DNA from: Bacilli bacterium
Lineage (GTDB): Bacteria; Bacillota_I; Bacilli_A; RF39; UBA660
Assembly (NCBI GenBank): GCA_016296435.1
Contig: JAEDJI010000002.1
Location: 1-39,015, forward strand
Direction: 5' to 3'
Length of the DNA: 39,015 nucleotides
Under the pieces are notes generated by a model. The model had not been told where the DNA came from, searched no databases, and was given only the letters and a program-made list of their open reading frames with translations. Shown here in pieces: positions 26,789-35,659 of this stretch (positions within the stretch are counted from its first letter, which is position 1; every line of letters starts with the position of its first letter). A program made the position numbers and the translations under genes.

Positions 26789-27715
26789 ATGTTGCATAAA
26801 AGTGTTTTACTAAATGAGTCAATTTATAATCTAAATATAAAAGATGGTGGATTATATGTAGATATGACTTTAGGTTATGCAGGTCATTCAAAGGAAATAT
26901 TAAAAAGAGATAAAAAGGGGTTTTTATTCGCCTTTGATAAAGATATAGATGCAATTAATCATAGTTCTAAAGTTCTTTCTGAAATTGGTGATAACTATAA
27001 AATATTTAATACCGGGTTTATTAATATAAAGAAGTGTCTACAAGAAGAAGGAATAGATAGAGTAGATGGAGTCTTATATGATCTTGGAATTTCTTCTGTT
27101 GAAATAGATCAAGATAGTCGTGGTTTTAGTTATATGAGAGATGCTAGACTTGATATGAGAATGAAACAGGATAGTGATTTATCTGCCTATGAAATTATAA
27201 ACACTTACAAAGTGGAAGATCTTACTAGGATATTTAGAGAATATGGAGAAGAAAAACATGCGCTTCGTATTGCTAAAGAAATAGAAAAACAAAGAAATAT
27301 TAAAGAGATTGCTACTACATTAGAACTTGTAGATATTATAGATAAGTGTATTCCATATAAAGAAAAAAGAAATGGGCATCCTGCAAAGAGAGTTTTTCAA
27401 GCAATAAGAATTGAGGTAAATAATGAACTTGAAGAGTTTGAAAAATCTTTAAGAGATAGTTTAGATTTACTTAGTGTTGGAGGAAGAATATGTGTTATTA
27501 CATTTCATTCTCTTGAGGATAGAATATGTAAAAAAATATTTAAAGAAGTTAGTGATGTTGATGAATTAGTGAAGGGTAATCCTTTTATTGAGGATAATCA
27601 TTTACCAGATTTTAGATTAATTACAAAAAAACCAATATTACCAACAACTGATGAAATAAAATATAACAGTCGTGCTAAAAGTGCTAAGTTAAGAGTAATT
27701 GAAAGAGTAAAATAA
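26789..27715 (+). CDS. rsmH: 16S rRNA m4C1402 methyltransferase RsmH
   Basis: SAM-dependent methyltransferase that adds N4-methyl to C1402 of 16S rRNA (formerly MraW). It has 308 residues from ATG 26789, after GAGGGTGAT; the in-frame GTG at 26774 is inside mraZ. Marks: HKSVLLNESI, SAM loop VDMTLGYAGHSKEIL, LYDLGISSVEIDQDSRGFSY, LDMRM, HPAKRVFQAIRIEVN and ISFHSLED-like ITFHSLEDRICK. It is the second gene of the dcw cluster. Confidence 0.97.
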   Translation: MLHKSVLLNESIYNLNIKDGGLYVDMTLGYAGHSKEILKRDKKGFLFAFDKDIDAINHSSKVLSEIGDNYKIFNTGFINIKKCLQEEGIDRVDGVLYDLGISSVEIDQDSRGFSYMRDARLDMRMKQDSDLSAYEIINTYKVEDLTRIFREYGEEKHALRIAKEIEKQRNIKEIATTLELVDIIDKCIPYKEKRNGHPAKRVFQAIRIEVNNELEEFEKSLRDSLDLLSVGGRICVITFHSLEDRICKKIFKEVSDVDELVKGNPFIEDNHLPDFRLITKKPILPTTDEIKYNSRAKSAKLRVIERVK

Positions 27716-27727
27716 GGAGGGATTTAG

Positions 27728-28018
27728 ATGAGTAGAAAAAAGAAGAGTAAGTTATCTGGTTTTGAAAGGAAACTGCTTACTTTAACTATTGCATTATTAA
27801 TATTTTCACCATTTGCTTCAGTGTGTGCTTCATCACTGCTTTCTAAAGCAAATTATGATGTTGAAGTAACTAAAGAAGAAGTTTCTACTCAAGAGAAATC
27901 TAATGAGAGTTTACAAATGAAAATTAATGAATTAGCATCTTTAGAAAACTTACAAAAAGTTGCGAAAAAAGTGGGATTGAGTTATACTAGTAATAGTGTT
28001 AAAACAATAAGTAGGTGA
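27728..28018 (+). CDS. ftsL: Cell division protein FtsL
   Basis: A 96-residue bitopic protein: a basic start (MSRKKKSKLSGFERK), one membrane helix (LLTLTIALLIFSPFASVCAS), then a coiled coil (EVTKEEVSTQEKSNESLQMK) and an ENLQKVAKKVGL end, the usual FtsL form. FtsL joins DivIC and DivIB and activates the septal PBP. Identity rests on form and on its position between rsmH and the PBP2 gene, since the family is poorly conserved. SD AAGGAGG; stop TGA; PBP2 starts six bases later. Confidence 0.85.
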   Translation: MSRKKKSKLSGFERKLLTLTIALLIFSPFASVCASSLLSKANYDVEVTKEEVSTQEKSNESLQMKINELASLENLQKVAKKVGLSYTSNSVKTISR

Positions 28019-28024
28019 TTGTAA

Positions 28025-30139
28025 ATGAATAAGAACAAAAATATAAAAATGATAAACTTCTTTTTGATTTTTGTTCTTTTTTGTTTTTTTGTTTTTTTAT
28101 TTGTTATTTCTAATATGATTTTTAAAGATATTTATGAGGGCACAAATTTAAAAGAGTTTGCAGATTCTCGTAGTGTTGTTGAGAAGACTATTAATGCTAA
28201 AAGGGGTAGTATATATGATTCTGAGGGAGATAGTTTGGCTCTTAATGTTTCATCGTACACATTAATTGCATATTTGGATGAATCACGTAGTGAAAATGAA
28301 AGTAAATTATATCATGTAAAAGACAAGAAAGCTACTGCTAAGGCATTATCTAAAGTAATTAAAATGTCTTATGAAGATATATTAGAAATATTAGAACAAG
28401 ATTTATATCAAGTAGAGTTTGGTACTGCAGGTAAGGGACTTACTGAATTAGAAAAAGATGCAATAAAAGAACTTAATTTACCTGGTATTGATTTCATTGA
28501 AGAAGAACAAAGGTATTATCCAAATGGTAATTTTTTATCGTATACACTTGGATATGCTAAAAGAGATGAAAATGGTAAAGTAAATGGAGAGTATGGATTA
28601 GAGTTGTTGCTTAATGATGTATTGTCTGGGACTGATGGTTATACAACTTATCAGACTGATTTGAATGGCTATAAGATTGCGGGTACAAAAGAAAAGACTA
28701 AAAAATCAGTAGATGGAAATGATGTTTATTTAACAGTTGATTCAAATATTCAGTTTTTTGTTGAGGAGGCAATTGCTAATGTAAAAGAAAAATATAGTTT
28801 TGATTGGATGGCTATTACTTTAGCGGATGCTAAAACAGGAAAGATTCTTGCTCTTTCTCAGGTTCCTAGTTATGATCCTAATAAGATGAATGTTAGTGAT
28901 TGGAATAATTATAATGTTTCTTATGCCTATGAACCTGGATCTGTTATGAAAACATATACATATATGGCAGCGATGGAAGCTGGTACTTATAAAGGAAATG
29001 AAAAATTTATGAGTGGGAAGTATACTACTTCTGATGGAACTAAAATTTATGATTGGTTAAAGAGTGGTTTTGGCGAAATTACATATGATGAGGGTTTTTC
29101 TTATTCTTCTAATGTTGGTATTATTAATTTAATTGATAAGTATATGAATAAGACTATTCTTGCTGATTATTTTGAAAAATTAGGTTTTGGTAAGAAGACT
29201 GGTATAACATTATCAAATGAAGCAAAAGGAAAGATTTCTTTTAAGTATGAGACTGAAGTATTTAATGCTGGTTTTGGACAGGGTATTATGACAACTCAGA
29301 TTCAACATATACAAGCTCTTAGCTCTATTGCTAATGATGGAGTAATGTTAAAACCATATATTATTGATAAAGTAGTAGATGAAAATAAAAAAGTAATATT
29401 CAAAGGGGAAAAGGAAGAAATTGATACTGTTGCTTCTCATGAAACGGTAGAAAAGATGAAAGATTTAATGTATGATGTTGTTCATTCTTCATCACCATAT
29501 GCAACTGGTCCGGGATATTATTTAAAAGGATATGATTTAATTGGCAAAACTGGTACTGCTCAATATGTTAATACTAAGACCGGTAGGTATTATAGTGATG
29601 AATCTCATGCTATAAAGTCATTTGCTGGTATGTGGCCAAAGGAAGATCCTAAAGTGATTGTGTTTGTATCGGTAAAAGATTCTTTATATGGTAGTTCTGC
29701 ACCACTTTATAATGCTGTAAAACCAATAGTAAAGAATGTTAGTAAGTATTTAGAAATATATGATACAGTAGAAGATAAGACTATAAATAATTATAAAGTA
29801 GAGAATTATATTAATAGGGATTTATCTAAAGTAAAACAAACCTTAAGAAAGAATAAGATAAATTATTTAGTACTAGGTACTGGTGAAAAGGTTATTAATC
29901 AGTATCCAGAAAAAGGAAGTATAGTAAATGTAAATGATACTATAATACTACTTACTAATGATAATGAGTATAAGATGACTAATTTAAAAGGATATTCTAA
30001 AAAAGAGGTAAGAGCAGTGTGTAATCTTTTAAATATTAAGTGTACATTTAAAGGATATGGTTATGTGAGTAGTCAATCTGTTAGTAAGAATAGTTTAATT
30101 AAGAAAGATACTAGTGTTAAATTTGAGTTTAAAAATTAG
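28025..30139 (+). CDS. pbpB: Class B penicillin-binding protein, septal type (PBP2B)
   Basis: Transpeptidase that cross-links septal peptidoglycan. 704 residues: one N-terminal membrane helix (about 10-33), dimerisation domain with INAKRGSIYD (57-66), and the transpeptidase with SVMK (306-309), SSN (361-363) and KTGTAQY (508-514). The C-terminus holds two PASTA-like units (about 595-645 and 648-704), as in Bacillus PBP2B and SpoVD. The position after ftsL favours the division enzyme; SpoVD, the cortex paralogue, usually follows it and is not here. GGTGAT is the SD. A terminator at 30147-30168 closes the cluster. Confidence 0.93.
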   Translation: MNKNKNIKMINFFLIFVLFCFFVFLFVISNMIFKDIYEGTNLKEFADSRSVVEKTINAKRGSIYDSEGDSLALNVSSYTLIAYLDESRSENESKLYHVKDKKATAKALSKVIKMSYEDILEILEQDLYQVEFGTAGKGLTELEKDAIKELNLPGIDFIEEEQRYYPNGNFLSYTLGYAKRDENGKVNGEYGLELLLNDVLSGTDGYTTYQTDLNGYKIAGTKEKTKKSVDGNDVYLTVDSNIQFFVEEAIANVKEKYSFDWMAITLADAKTGKILALSQVPSYDPNKMNVSDWNNYNVSYAYEPGSVMKTYTYMAAMEAGTYKGNEKFMSGKYTTSDGTKIYDWLKSGFGEITYDEGFSYSSNVGIINLIDKYMNKTILADYFEKLGFGKKTGITLSNEAKGKISFKYETEVFNAGFGQGIMTTQIQHIQALSSIANDGVMLKPYIIDKVVDENKKVIFKGEKEEIDTVASHETVEKMKDLMYDVVHSSSPYATGPGYYLKGYDLIGKTGTAQYVNTKTGRYYSDESHAIKSFAGMWPKEDPKVIVFVSVKDSLYGSSAPLYNAVKPIVKNVSKYLEIYDTVEDKTINNYKVENYINRDLSKVKQTLRKNKINYLVLGTGEKVINQYPEKGSIVNVNDTIILLTNDNEYKMTNLKGYSKKEVRAVCNLLNIKCTFKGYGYVSSQSVSKNSLIKKDTSVKFEFKN

Positions 30140-30146
30140 TTATATT

Positions 30147-30168
30147 CACCTATAAACTAGGTGTTTTT
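30147..30168 (+). terminator. Terminator closing the dcw cluster
   Basis: CACCTA (30147-30152) pairs with TAGGTG (30158-30163), followed by five T's. Confidence 0.85.
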
Positions 30169-30179
30169 CTTTAATTTTG

Positions 30180-30208
30180 TTGTATTCTATTGTATTTTAT
30201 GTTATAAT
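30180..30208 (+). promoter_or_regulatory. typA promoter
   Basis: TTGTAT (30180-30185), 17 bases, TATAAT (30203-30208) with an extended TGT in front. Start about 30215, 22 bases before the ATG. Confidence 0.65.
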
Positions 30209-30236
30209 TTACAAGTCGCATATAAGAGGTGGTAAA

Positions 30237-32048
30237 ATGAATAAAGAGGAAAAAATAATTAATATAGCGGTAGTGGCACACGTAGATGTTGGAAAAAGTA
30301 CTTTGGTAGATGCATTGCTTTCACAATGTGGGGCTTTAGAAAAAGAAACTGGGGAACAACAAATAATGGATAGTAATGACTTAGAAAAAGAAAGAGGAAT
30401 TACTATTTATTCTAAAAATTGTTCTGTCAGATATAAAGACTATAAAATTAACATAGTAGATACTCCAGGGCATGCTGATTTTTCAAGTGAAGTTGAACGT
30501 ATTATTAAAACAGTAGATACAGTTATATTACTAGTTGATTCTGCTGAGGGGGTTATGCCTCAGACAAGGTTTGTTCTTCATCAAGCTTTAAAACAAAATC
30601 TAAATCCTATTTTATTTATAAATAAGATTGATAAGAAAGATGCAAGAATTGATGATGTTGTTAATATGACATTTGATTTATTTGTGGAATTAGATGCAAA
30701 CGAAAAACAATTAGATTTTCCAATTGTATATGGTATGGCTCGTTATGGTATAGCTAAGCTTAATTTAGATGATGACTCTAATAATATAACTCCACTTTTA
30801 GATACTATTATTTCTCATACTGACGTTTATAGTGGTAGTGATGAAGATCCACTACAACTTCAAATATCATCATTAGAATATGATGATTATTTAGGAAGAA
30901 TGGGTATTGGTCGTATAACAAAGGGTGTATTAAAAACTGGTAGTATGGTTGCTATTAGCAAGAATGATGGAACTGTTATAAATAATCGCGTTGGTAAAAT
31001 ATTTGTAAATGAAGGAATTAAGAAAAAAGAAGTTAATTTTGCTAAATACGGAGAAATAGTTACTGTTCAAACTCATCCAGATATTCATGTTGGTGATACT
31101 ATTTGTGATGTAAATAATATTAATCCACTTGCTCCTATTGAAATAGAAGAACCAACACTATCAATGAATTTTGTAGTTAACTCAAGCCCATTTGCAGGTA
31201 GAAGTGGTAAGTTCTTAACTAATAGGCATATTAAAGAAAGATTAGACAGAGAACTTGAAACTAATGTAGGATTAAGGGTAGAGCCTCTTACTAATTCTGA
31301 TGGATATAAAGTCTCAGGACGTGGTGAACTTCATTTATCAATTTTACTTGAAAGAATGAGAAGAGAAGGTTATGAGTTATCTGTATCTAAACCTGAAGTT
31401 TTATATAAAGAAATAAATGGTGTTAAGATGGAACCATATGAAAAGGTAATAATAAATGTTCCAAACGATTACAGTGGTACTGTTATTAATGATTTGAATG
31501 AAAGAAAAGGAATTATGGAAGAATTATCTAATAATGAAAATTATACTAGAATAGTGTTTTCTGTTCCTACTCGTGGTTTAATTGGATATCGTAGTAATTT
31601 TATTACAAATACTAAGGGTGAAGGTATTATGGTAAGGAGTTTTGATGATTATAAACCATATGCTGGGGTAATTAAAGGTAGAAAAAATGGTGTACTTGTT
31701 TCATGTGAAAATGGTACTACTATGGCATATTCATTATTTAATTTAAGTGATCGTGGTACAATGATTGTTGGTCCTTCTGTTGATGTATATGAAGGTATGA
31801 TAATAGGTATTCATAATAGGGATAATGATTTAAATGTTAATCCATGTAAAAATAAACAACTTACTAATACTAGAGCAGCAGGTAGTGATGAAGCATTAAC
31901 TTTAATTAATCCTAAAAAGTTTAGCCTTGAAGAAGCACTAGAATTTATCGAAGATGATGAGTATGTTGAAATAACTCCTGATGCTATAAGACTAAGAAAG
32001 AAAATATTAGATGAAAAGGAAAGATATAGAGTTCAATCTAAGAACTAA
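30237..32048 (+). CDS. typA: Ribosome-associated GTPase TypA/BipA
   Basis: Translational GTPase related to EF-G that helps 50S assembly and growth under stress. It has 603 residues from ATG 30237 (SD AGAGGTGG); in-frame codons back to 30177 lack an SD and include the promoter. Domains: GTPase with MDSNDLEKERGITIYSKN, VDTPGHADFSSEVERI and NKIDKKDA; beta-barrel; and the C-terminal TypA domain with SGRGELHLSILLERMRREGYEL, RGLIGYRSNF and NKQLTNTRAAGSDEA. G1 reads AHVDVGKST where most TypA have AHVDHGKTT; P-loop Lys is kept but the neighbouring His becomes Val. Confidence 0.96.
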   Translation: MNKEEKIINIAVVAHVDVGKSTLVDALLSQCGALEKETGEQQIMDSNDLEKERGITIYSKNCSVRYKDYKINIVDTPGHADFSSEVERIIKTVDTVILLVDSAEGVMPQTRFVLHQALKQNLNPILFINKIDKKDARIDDVVNMTFDLFVELDANEKQLDFPIVYGMARYGIAKLNLDDDSNNITPLLDTIISHTDVYSGSDEDPLQLQISSLEYDDYLGRMGIGRITKGVLKTGSMVAISKNDGTVINNRVGKIFVNEGIKKKEVNFAKYGEIVTVQTHPDIHVGDTICDVNNINPLAPIEIEEPTLSMNFVVNSSPFAGRSGKFLTNRHIKERLDRELETNVGLRVEPLTNSDGYKVSGRGELHLSILLERMRREGYELSVSKPEVLYKEINGVKMEPYEKVIINVPNDYSGTVINDLNERKGIMEELSNNENYTRIVFSVPTRGLIGYRSNFITNTKGEGIMVRSFDDYKPYAGVIKGRKNGVLVSCENGTTMAYSLFNLSDRGTMIVGPSVDVYEGMIIGIHNRDNDLNVNPCKNKQLTNTRAAGSDEALTLINPKKFSLEEALEFIEDDEYVEITPDAIRLRKKILDEKERYRVQSKN

Positions 32049-32060
32049 TATCTTTTTTTC

Positions 32061-32090
32061 TTGTAATTTGTTGCTTATTTGTTTTATAAT
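32061..32090 (+). promoter_or_regulatory. Promoter placing the start at the ATG
   Basis: TTGTAA (32061-32066), 18 bases, TATAAT (32085-32090). The predicted transcription start, six or seven bases on, coincides with the ATG at 32097, and no SD is visible. Confidence 0.55.
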
Positions 32091-32096
32091 AATATT

Positions 32097-32810
32097 ATGA
32101 ATAAAGAACTGGAAATATATAAACAATTGTTAAATGAGAAAAATTTTAAAGATATTGACTTATCTTTTATTTCTTATTGCAAATATATTGAAGAAAAAAA
32201 TAAAGAATTATCTAATCAAATTAATTTGAATGAGTTTGTTGAACAAATAAATAGTAATAAAAAAGAACTTATTAAAAGTTTGGATAGAATAAAAAAACAA
32301 TATATTTACAATAGTGATATTCATGGAATTGATCATAATATAAGAGTTAGTTTGTATGGATATTACATAGGTTTAAGATATGGATTAGCTAAGTGTGATA
32401 TGAAATTATTACTTGAAGCGTGCAAATATCATGATATTGGAAGAGTAAATGATAATGAAGACATTATTCATGGATTTAAAAGTGCTAAGATACTTGAGTC
32501 ATTTGAAAGATTTAACAAAAAAGATATGAAAATATTATTATCTATGGTTACATATCATAGTGTTGATGATAACTTATTTTTGAATATTGCTAGAATGTTT
32601 GATGTTGATGATTTAGATAGATTAAAAATACTTTGTAATATTTTAAAGGATTCTGATGCTCTTGACAGAGTACGTGGTGGTTTTAGATGGGGACTTGATA
32701 CTAAGTATTTAAGGACTGATATATCTAAAGAAATGGTTTATTTATCTTATGAATTATTATATAATTATGAAGATATAAAAAGTAAAAGGAGAATATATGA
32801 TGGAAAATAA
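32097..32810 (+). CDS. HD-domain hydrolase, possibly leaderless
   Basis: A 237-residue protein with an HD phosphohydrolase core: His80 in GIDHNIRVSLYGYYIG, the HD pair in CKYHDIGRVND (His112-Asp113), a later His in TYHSVDDN (residue 154), and DSDALDRVRGG with Asp187. Such metal-dependent enzymes act on nucleotides, including nucleotide second messengers; the substrate is unknown. The chosen ATG has no SD and follows the -10 box by seven bases, so the mRNA is predicted to begin at the start codon. A 90-residue frame overlaps its end by 14 bases. Confidence 0.8.
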   Translation: MNKELEIYKQLLNEKNFKDIDLSFISYCKYIEEKNKELSNQINLNEFVEQINSNKKELIKSLDRIKKQYIYNSDIHGIDHNIRVSLYGYYIGLRYGLAKCDMKLLLEACKYHDIGRVNDNEDIIHGFKSAKILESFERFNKKDMKILLSMVTYHSVDDNLFLNIARMFDVDDLDRLKILCNILKDSDALDRVRGGFRWGLDTKYLRTDISKEMVYLSYELLYNYEDIKSKRRIYDGK

Positions 32811-33069
32811 AGAAGAAATAGTTACATATTTATTAGAGTTAAAAAATAAATGTAATAATAAGTTTTATATGTTGTTGAAGGCAATAGTACTATTTTCATC
32901 ATCATATATGGTTTCTGGATTATTGTTTGATTGTGATTTTAATGAGGTAGTAGAGGTTTATTTAATACTTCAATGTCTTAATGAATTGGAAAGACAAAAC
33001 GTTCTTTCTAAAATAGATAAAGAGTTAGAATTATATGAAGATAATACTAAGAAATTGGTTAGAGTTTAA
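32797..33069 (+). CDS. Small protein coupled to the HD hydrolase
   Basis: A 90-residue protein starting at ATG 32797 (or the next codon, 32800), preceded by AAAGGAGA, and overlapping the HD gene by 14 bases. It has one fairly hydrophobic stretch (MLLKAIVLFSSSYMVSGLLF, about residues 24-43), flanked by charged helices, so it may be membrane-attached or a small helical bundle. I recognise no family. Overlap suggests it works with, or is regulated together with, the HD hydrolase. Confidence 0.6.
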   Translation: MMENKEEIVTYLLELKNKCNNKFYMLLKAIVLFSSSYMVSGLLFDCDFNEVVEVYLILQCLNELERQNVLSKIDKELELYEDNTKKLVRV

Positions 33070-33081
33070 TGTGTTAAATGT

Positions 33082-33110
33082 CTAGGAACTTTAGGATTCC
33101 TAGTTTTTTT
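33082..33110 (+). terminator. Terminator after the HD/small-protein operon
   Basis: CTAGGAA (33082-33088) pairs with TTCCTAG (33097-33103), followed by seven T's. Confidence 0.85.
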
Positions 33111-33315
33111 ATTTATTATTAATAGTATAATAATGATAAAAAAGTGTTTGCGATAAATATTTTAAGCATTTTTATTGGAAAAGGACTAATACTATTATTT
33201 ATATTGATATTTAAATATTTCAACTTATTTTGTTCTTTTTAAGATAGTTATAGATTTTATTTTTCTATTGAATATGAAAAAATAATATGATAAAATATCT
33301 ATAGTAGGTGGTCTT
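33111..33315. other. Intergenic region before ezrA
   Basis: No frame is supported here. It holds an imperfect palindrome (33204-33223, TTGATATTTAAATATTTCAA), a long-range pairing of GAAAAGGAC (about 33178-33186) with GTTCTTTTT (33232-33240), and the ezrA promoter: TTGAAT (33268-33273), 17 bases, TAAAAT (33291-33296), with TGA in front of the -10 box. Confidence 0.4.
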
Positions 33316-35028
33316 ATGAGTAAGAGTACAATTTATATTATTAGTGCAGTTGCTTTAATAATTTTAGCATTTATATTTTTTATTGCATATAGACTTGGTA
33401 ATTTGAAAAGACTAAAAAATAAAGAAATAGAGTTAGAGAAACAAAGGAATCTTATTATTAGTACTCCAATTATGTCTGAGCTTGCTAAAATAGAGGTTAT
33501 ATTAAAAAATGAAAAATTGGAAGAAAAACTAAAGCAATGGCAAGAAAGATATGAAATAATAAAGAATGAAAGGTATAATGTTATTACTGATAAATTATTG
33601 GAATTAGATGGATTAATTGAGGATAAAAACATAAAGGAAGCTAAAGAAAAAGTAGTAGATTTGGAAATGGAAATATATAAACTTCGTGTTACTACTGATA
33701 ACTTACTTGATGAAATACGTGAAGTTACTATGAGTGAGGAAAGAAATCGTGCTATTGTAACTAAATTAAAATCTAGATATAGGGATTTAGAAAGAACATT
33801 TAATAATAATTGTAATGCATATCAAGAAATATATAATAATGTGGAATTGCAGTTCGAAAACATTGAAAAGAAGTTTCAAGATTTTGAAGATGTAATGGAA
33901 AATAACGAATATGATGAAGTTGTAAAGGTAGTGCGTGTTTTAGATGAAATGATTGCACATATTGGTGTAGTGGTGGAAGAAACTCCAGATCTTATTTTAC
34001 TTATTAATAAAATTATTCCAACACGAATAAAAGAAATTAGAGATGCTTATTCTAAAATGGTTTCTAAGGGATATCCTCTTGGATATTTACAAATAGAGTA
34101 TAATCTTAATACTATTGAGGAAAAAATAAAAGAAACATATGATAGACTTAAATTGCTAAATCTTACTGATAGTATGTTTGAGTTAAAAACTTTTCTTAGT
34201 TATTTGGATAATTTAATGAATGATTTTGATAAGGAAAAAAGAAGTCGTAAGATTTTCGATGAGAATGCTAAATCATTTAAATATAAGTTAGAAAAGGTTA
34301 ATAAAATAGTGGCAGATATATATTCGCAACTTGATGATATAAAGAGTATGTATAATTTAAATCAAGATGATTTAAATGATTTAGAGACTGTTAATAGAAA
34401 CTTATTTGATGCTAATAATGAGTTTAATAAAATGATTAAGGATTTAAAGGATAAGAAAGAACCATATTCAGTATTAAAGGATAAAATACTTAATCTTTCT
34501 ATGCGATTTGAACATATTGAAGACGATTTAAATGATTGTTTAAAATCTTTAGGAAGTATGCATGATGATGAGATAAGAGCAAGAGAACAACTTGAAGAAA
34601 TTACTGAATTATTAAAGAAGTGTCGTAGTAAGATTAGAAATTATAAATTACCAATCATATCAAATAATTATTTTGTGGAGTTGAGTGAGGCAAATGATGC
34701 TATTTATGAAATAGTTAAAGAATTAGAAAAGACTCCAATTACTATTAAAACATTAAATATAAGGGTGGATACTGCAAGGGATCTATCGCTTAAGTTATAT
34801 AGTACTACTAATGAAATGATTAAAACTGCTAAGCTTGCTGAAATGACTATTGTTTATGGAAATAGATATAAACCAATGGATGATGATATAGAACATGGTC
34901 TTGATGTTGCAGGACAATTATTTTTTAAAGGTAATTATAAAAAGTCTTTAGAGACTGCTATTGCGGCAATAAATATAGTAGAACCTGATATTTATAAAAA
35001 GATGTTAAATGTGTATAAAGATGAGTAG
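33316..35028 (+). CDS. ezrA: Septation ring regulator EzrA
   Basis: EzrA is a membrane-anchored negative regulator of FtsZ ring assembly in Bacilli. The 570-residue protein fits the family: a short outside N-terminus, one membrane helix (about 6-27, IYIISAVALIILAFIFFIAY), then spectrin-like helices for the rest of its length, opening with LKRLKNKEIELEKQR and LEEKLKQWQERYEIIK, the latter a family landmark. AGGTGG is the SD. EzrA is essentially limited to Bacilli, so it supports the taxonomic reading. It converges on nth. Confidence 0.93.
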   Translation: MSKSTIYIISAVALIILAFIFFIAYRLGNLKRLKNKEIELEKQRNLIISTPIMSELAKIEVILKNEKLEEKLKQWQERYEIIKNERYNVITDKLLELDGLIEDKNIKEAKEKVVDLEMEIYKLRVTTDNLLDEIREVTMSEERNRAIVTKLKSRYRDLERTFNNNCNAYQEIYNNVELQFENIEKKFQDFEDVMENNEYDEVVKVVRVLDEMIAHIGVVVEETPDLILLINKIIPTRIKEIRDAYSKMVSKGYPLGYLQIEYNLNTIEEKIKETYDRLKLLNLTDSMFELKTFLSYLDNLMNDFDKEKRSRKIFDENAKSFKYKLEKVNKIVADIYSQLDDIKSMYNLNQDDLNDLETVNRNLFDANNEFNKMIKDLKDKKEPYSVLKDKILNLSMRFEHIEDDLNDCLKSLGSMHDDEIRAREQLEEITELLKKCRSKIRNYKLPIISNNYFVELSEANDAIYEIVKELEKTPITIKTLNIRVDTARDLSLKLYSTTNEMIKTAKLAEMTIVYGNRYKPMDDDIEHGLDVAGQLFFKGNYKKSLETAIAAINIVEPDIYKKMLNVYKDE

Positions 35029-35029
35029 A

Positions 35030-35066
35030 AAAAGATATATGTTATTTATGATTACATATATCTTTT
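35030..35066. terminator. Bidirectional terminator between ezrA and nth
   Basis: AAAAGATATATGT (35030-35042) and ACATATATCTTTT (35054-35066) are a perfect 13-base inverted repeat with U-type flanks on both strands. Its right arm lies in the last codons of nth and its left edge meets the nth stop (35042-35044). Confidence 0.8.
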
Positions 35067-35659
35067 AGTTTACAATTATTACATTTAGGATTTTTTGAAG
35101 TACAATAGTATCTACCAAATAGTACCATTTGAAGATGAAATTTAATCCATTTATCTTTTGGTATTTTTCTTTTTAAAGTGTTTTCTACTTCTAAAACGTT
35201 GTTTTTTTGTTTTGCAAGTTTTAATCTTTTAGATACTCTTTCTACATGAGTATCTACTGCTATATTAGGGAGACCATATAATTCAGATAAAACAACATTA
35301 GTAGTTTTTCTTCCAACCATAGGTAGTTCTTCTAAAAGTTTTCTATTATTAGGTACTTTTTTATTATAGTCATTATATAAAATGTTAGCTATATCAATTA
35401 CTGCCTTAGATTTTTTAGTATAATTACCAAGTACTTTTATGTGACTTTGTATATCATTTAAATTGGCATCTTTTAATTTTTCTAAGGTGTTGTATTTTTT
35501 AAATAATTCTTTTGTTACTTGATTAACTCTTTTATCAGTAGTTTGGGCGCTTAGCATTACTGCAATTAATAACTCATAGTCTTTATTATATTCTAGTTCA
35601 CACTTAGGATTAGGTATTATTTCATCTAAATAATTTAATATAGTATTTATATTATTCAT
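35042..35659 (-). CDS. nth: Endonuclease III
   Basis: Base-excision glycosylase/AP lyase for oxidised pyrimidines. The 205-residue protein has the helix-hairpin-helix LPMVGRKTTNVVL with catalytic Lys118, the catalytic Asp136 in AVDTHVERVSKRL, MLSAQTTDKRVN, and the 4Fe-4S cluster cysteines 186, 193, 196 and 202 (spacing C-6-C-2-C-5-C). It starts at ATG 35659, overlapping the dnaD stop by eight bases (ATGAATAA), with no strong SD, so it is coupled to dnaD. The dnaD-nth pair is conserved in Bacilli. Confidence 0.97.
   Translation of the reverse strand: MNNINTILNYLDEIIPNPKCELEYNKDYELLIAVMLSAQTTDKRVNQVTKELFKKYNTLEKLKDANLNDIQSHIKVLGNYTKKSKAVIDIANILYNDYNKKVPNNRKLLEELPMVGRKTTNVVLSELYGLPNIAVDTHVERVSKRLKLAKQKNNVLEVENTLKRKIPKDKWIKFHLQMVLFGRYYCTSKNPKCNNCKLKDICNHK

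Noticed and set aside
33178..33240. Third small-RNA candidate before ezrA
   Set aside because: The GAAAAGGAC/GTTCTTTTT pairing spans a loop of over 40 bases and no promoter is convincing.
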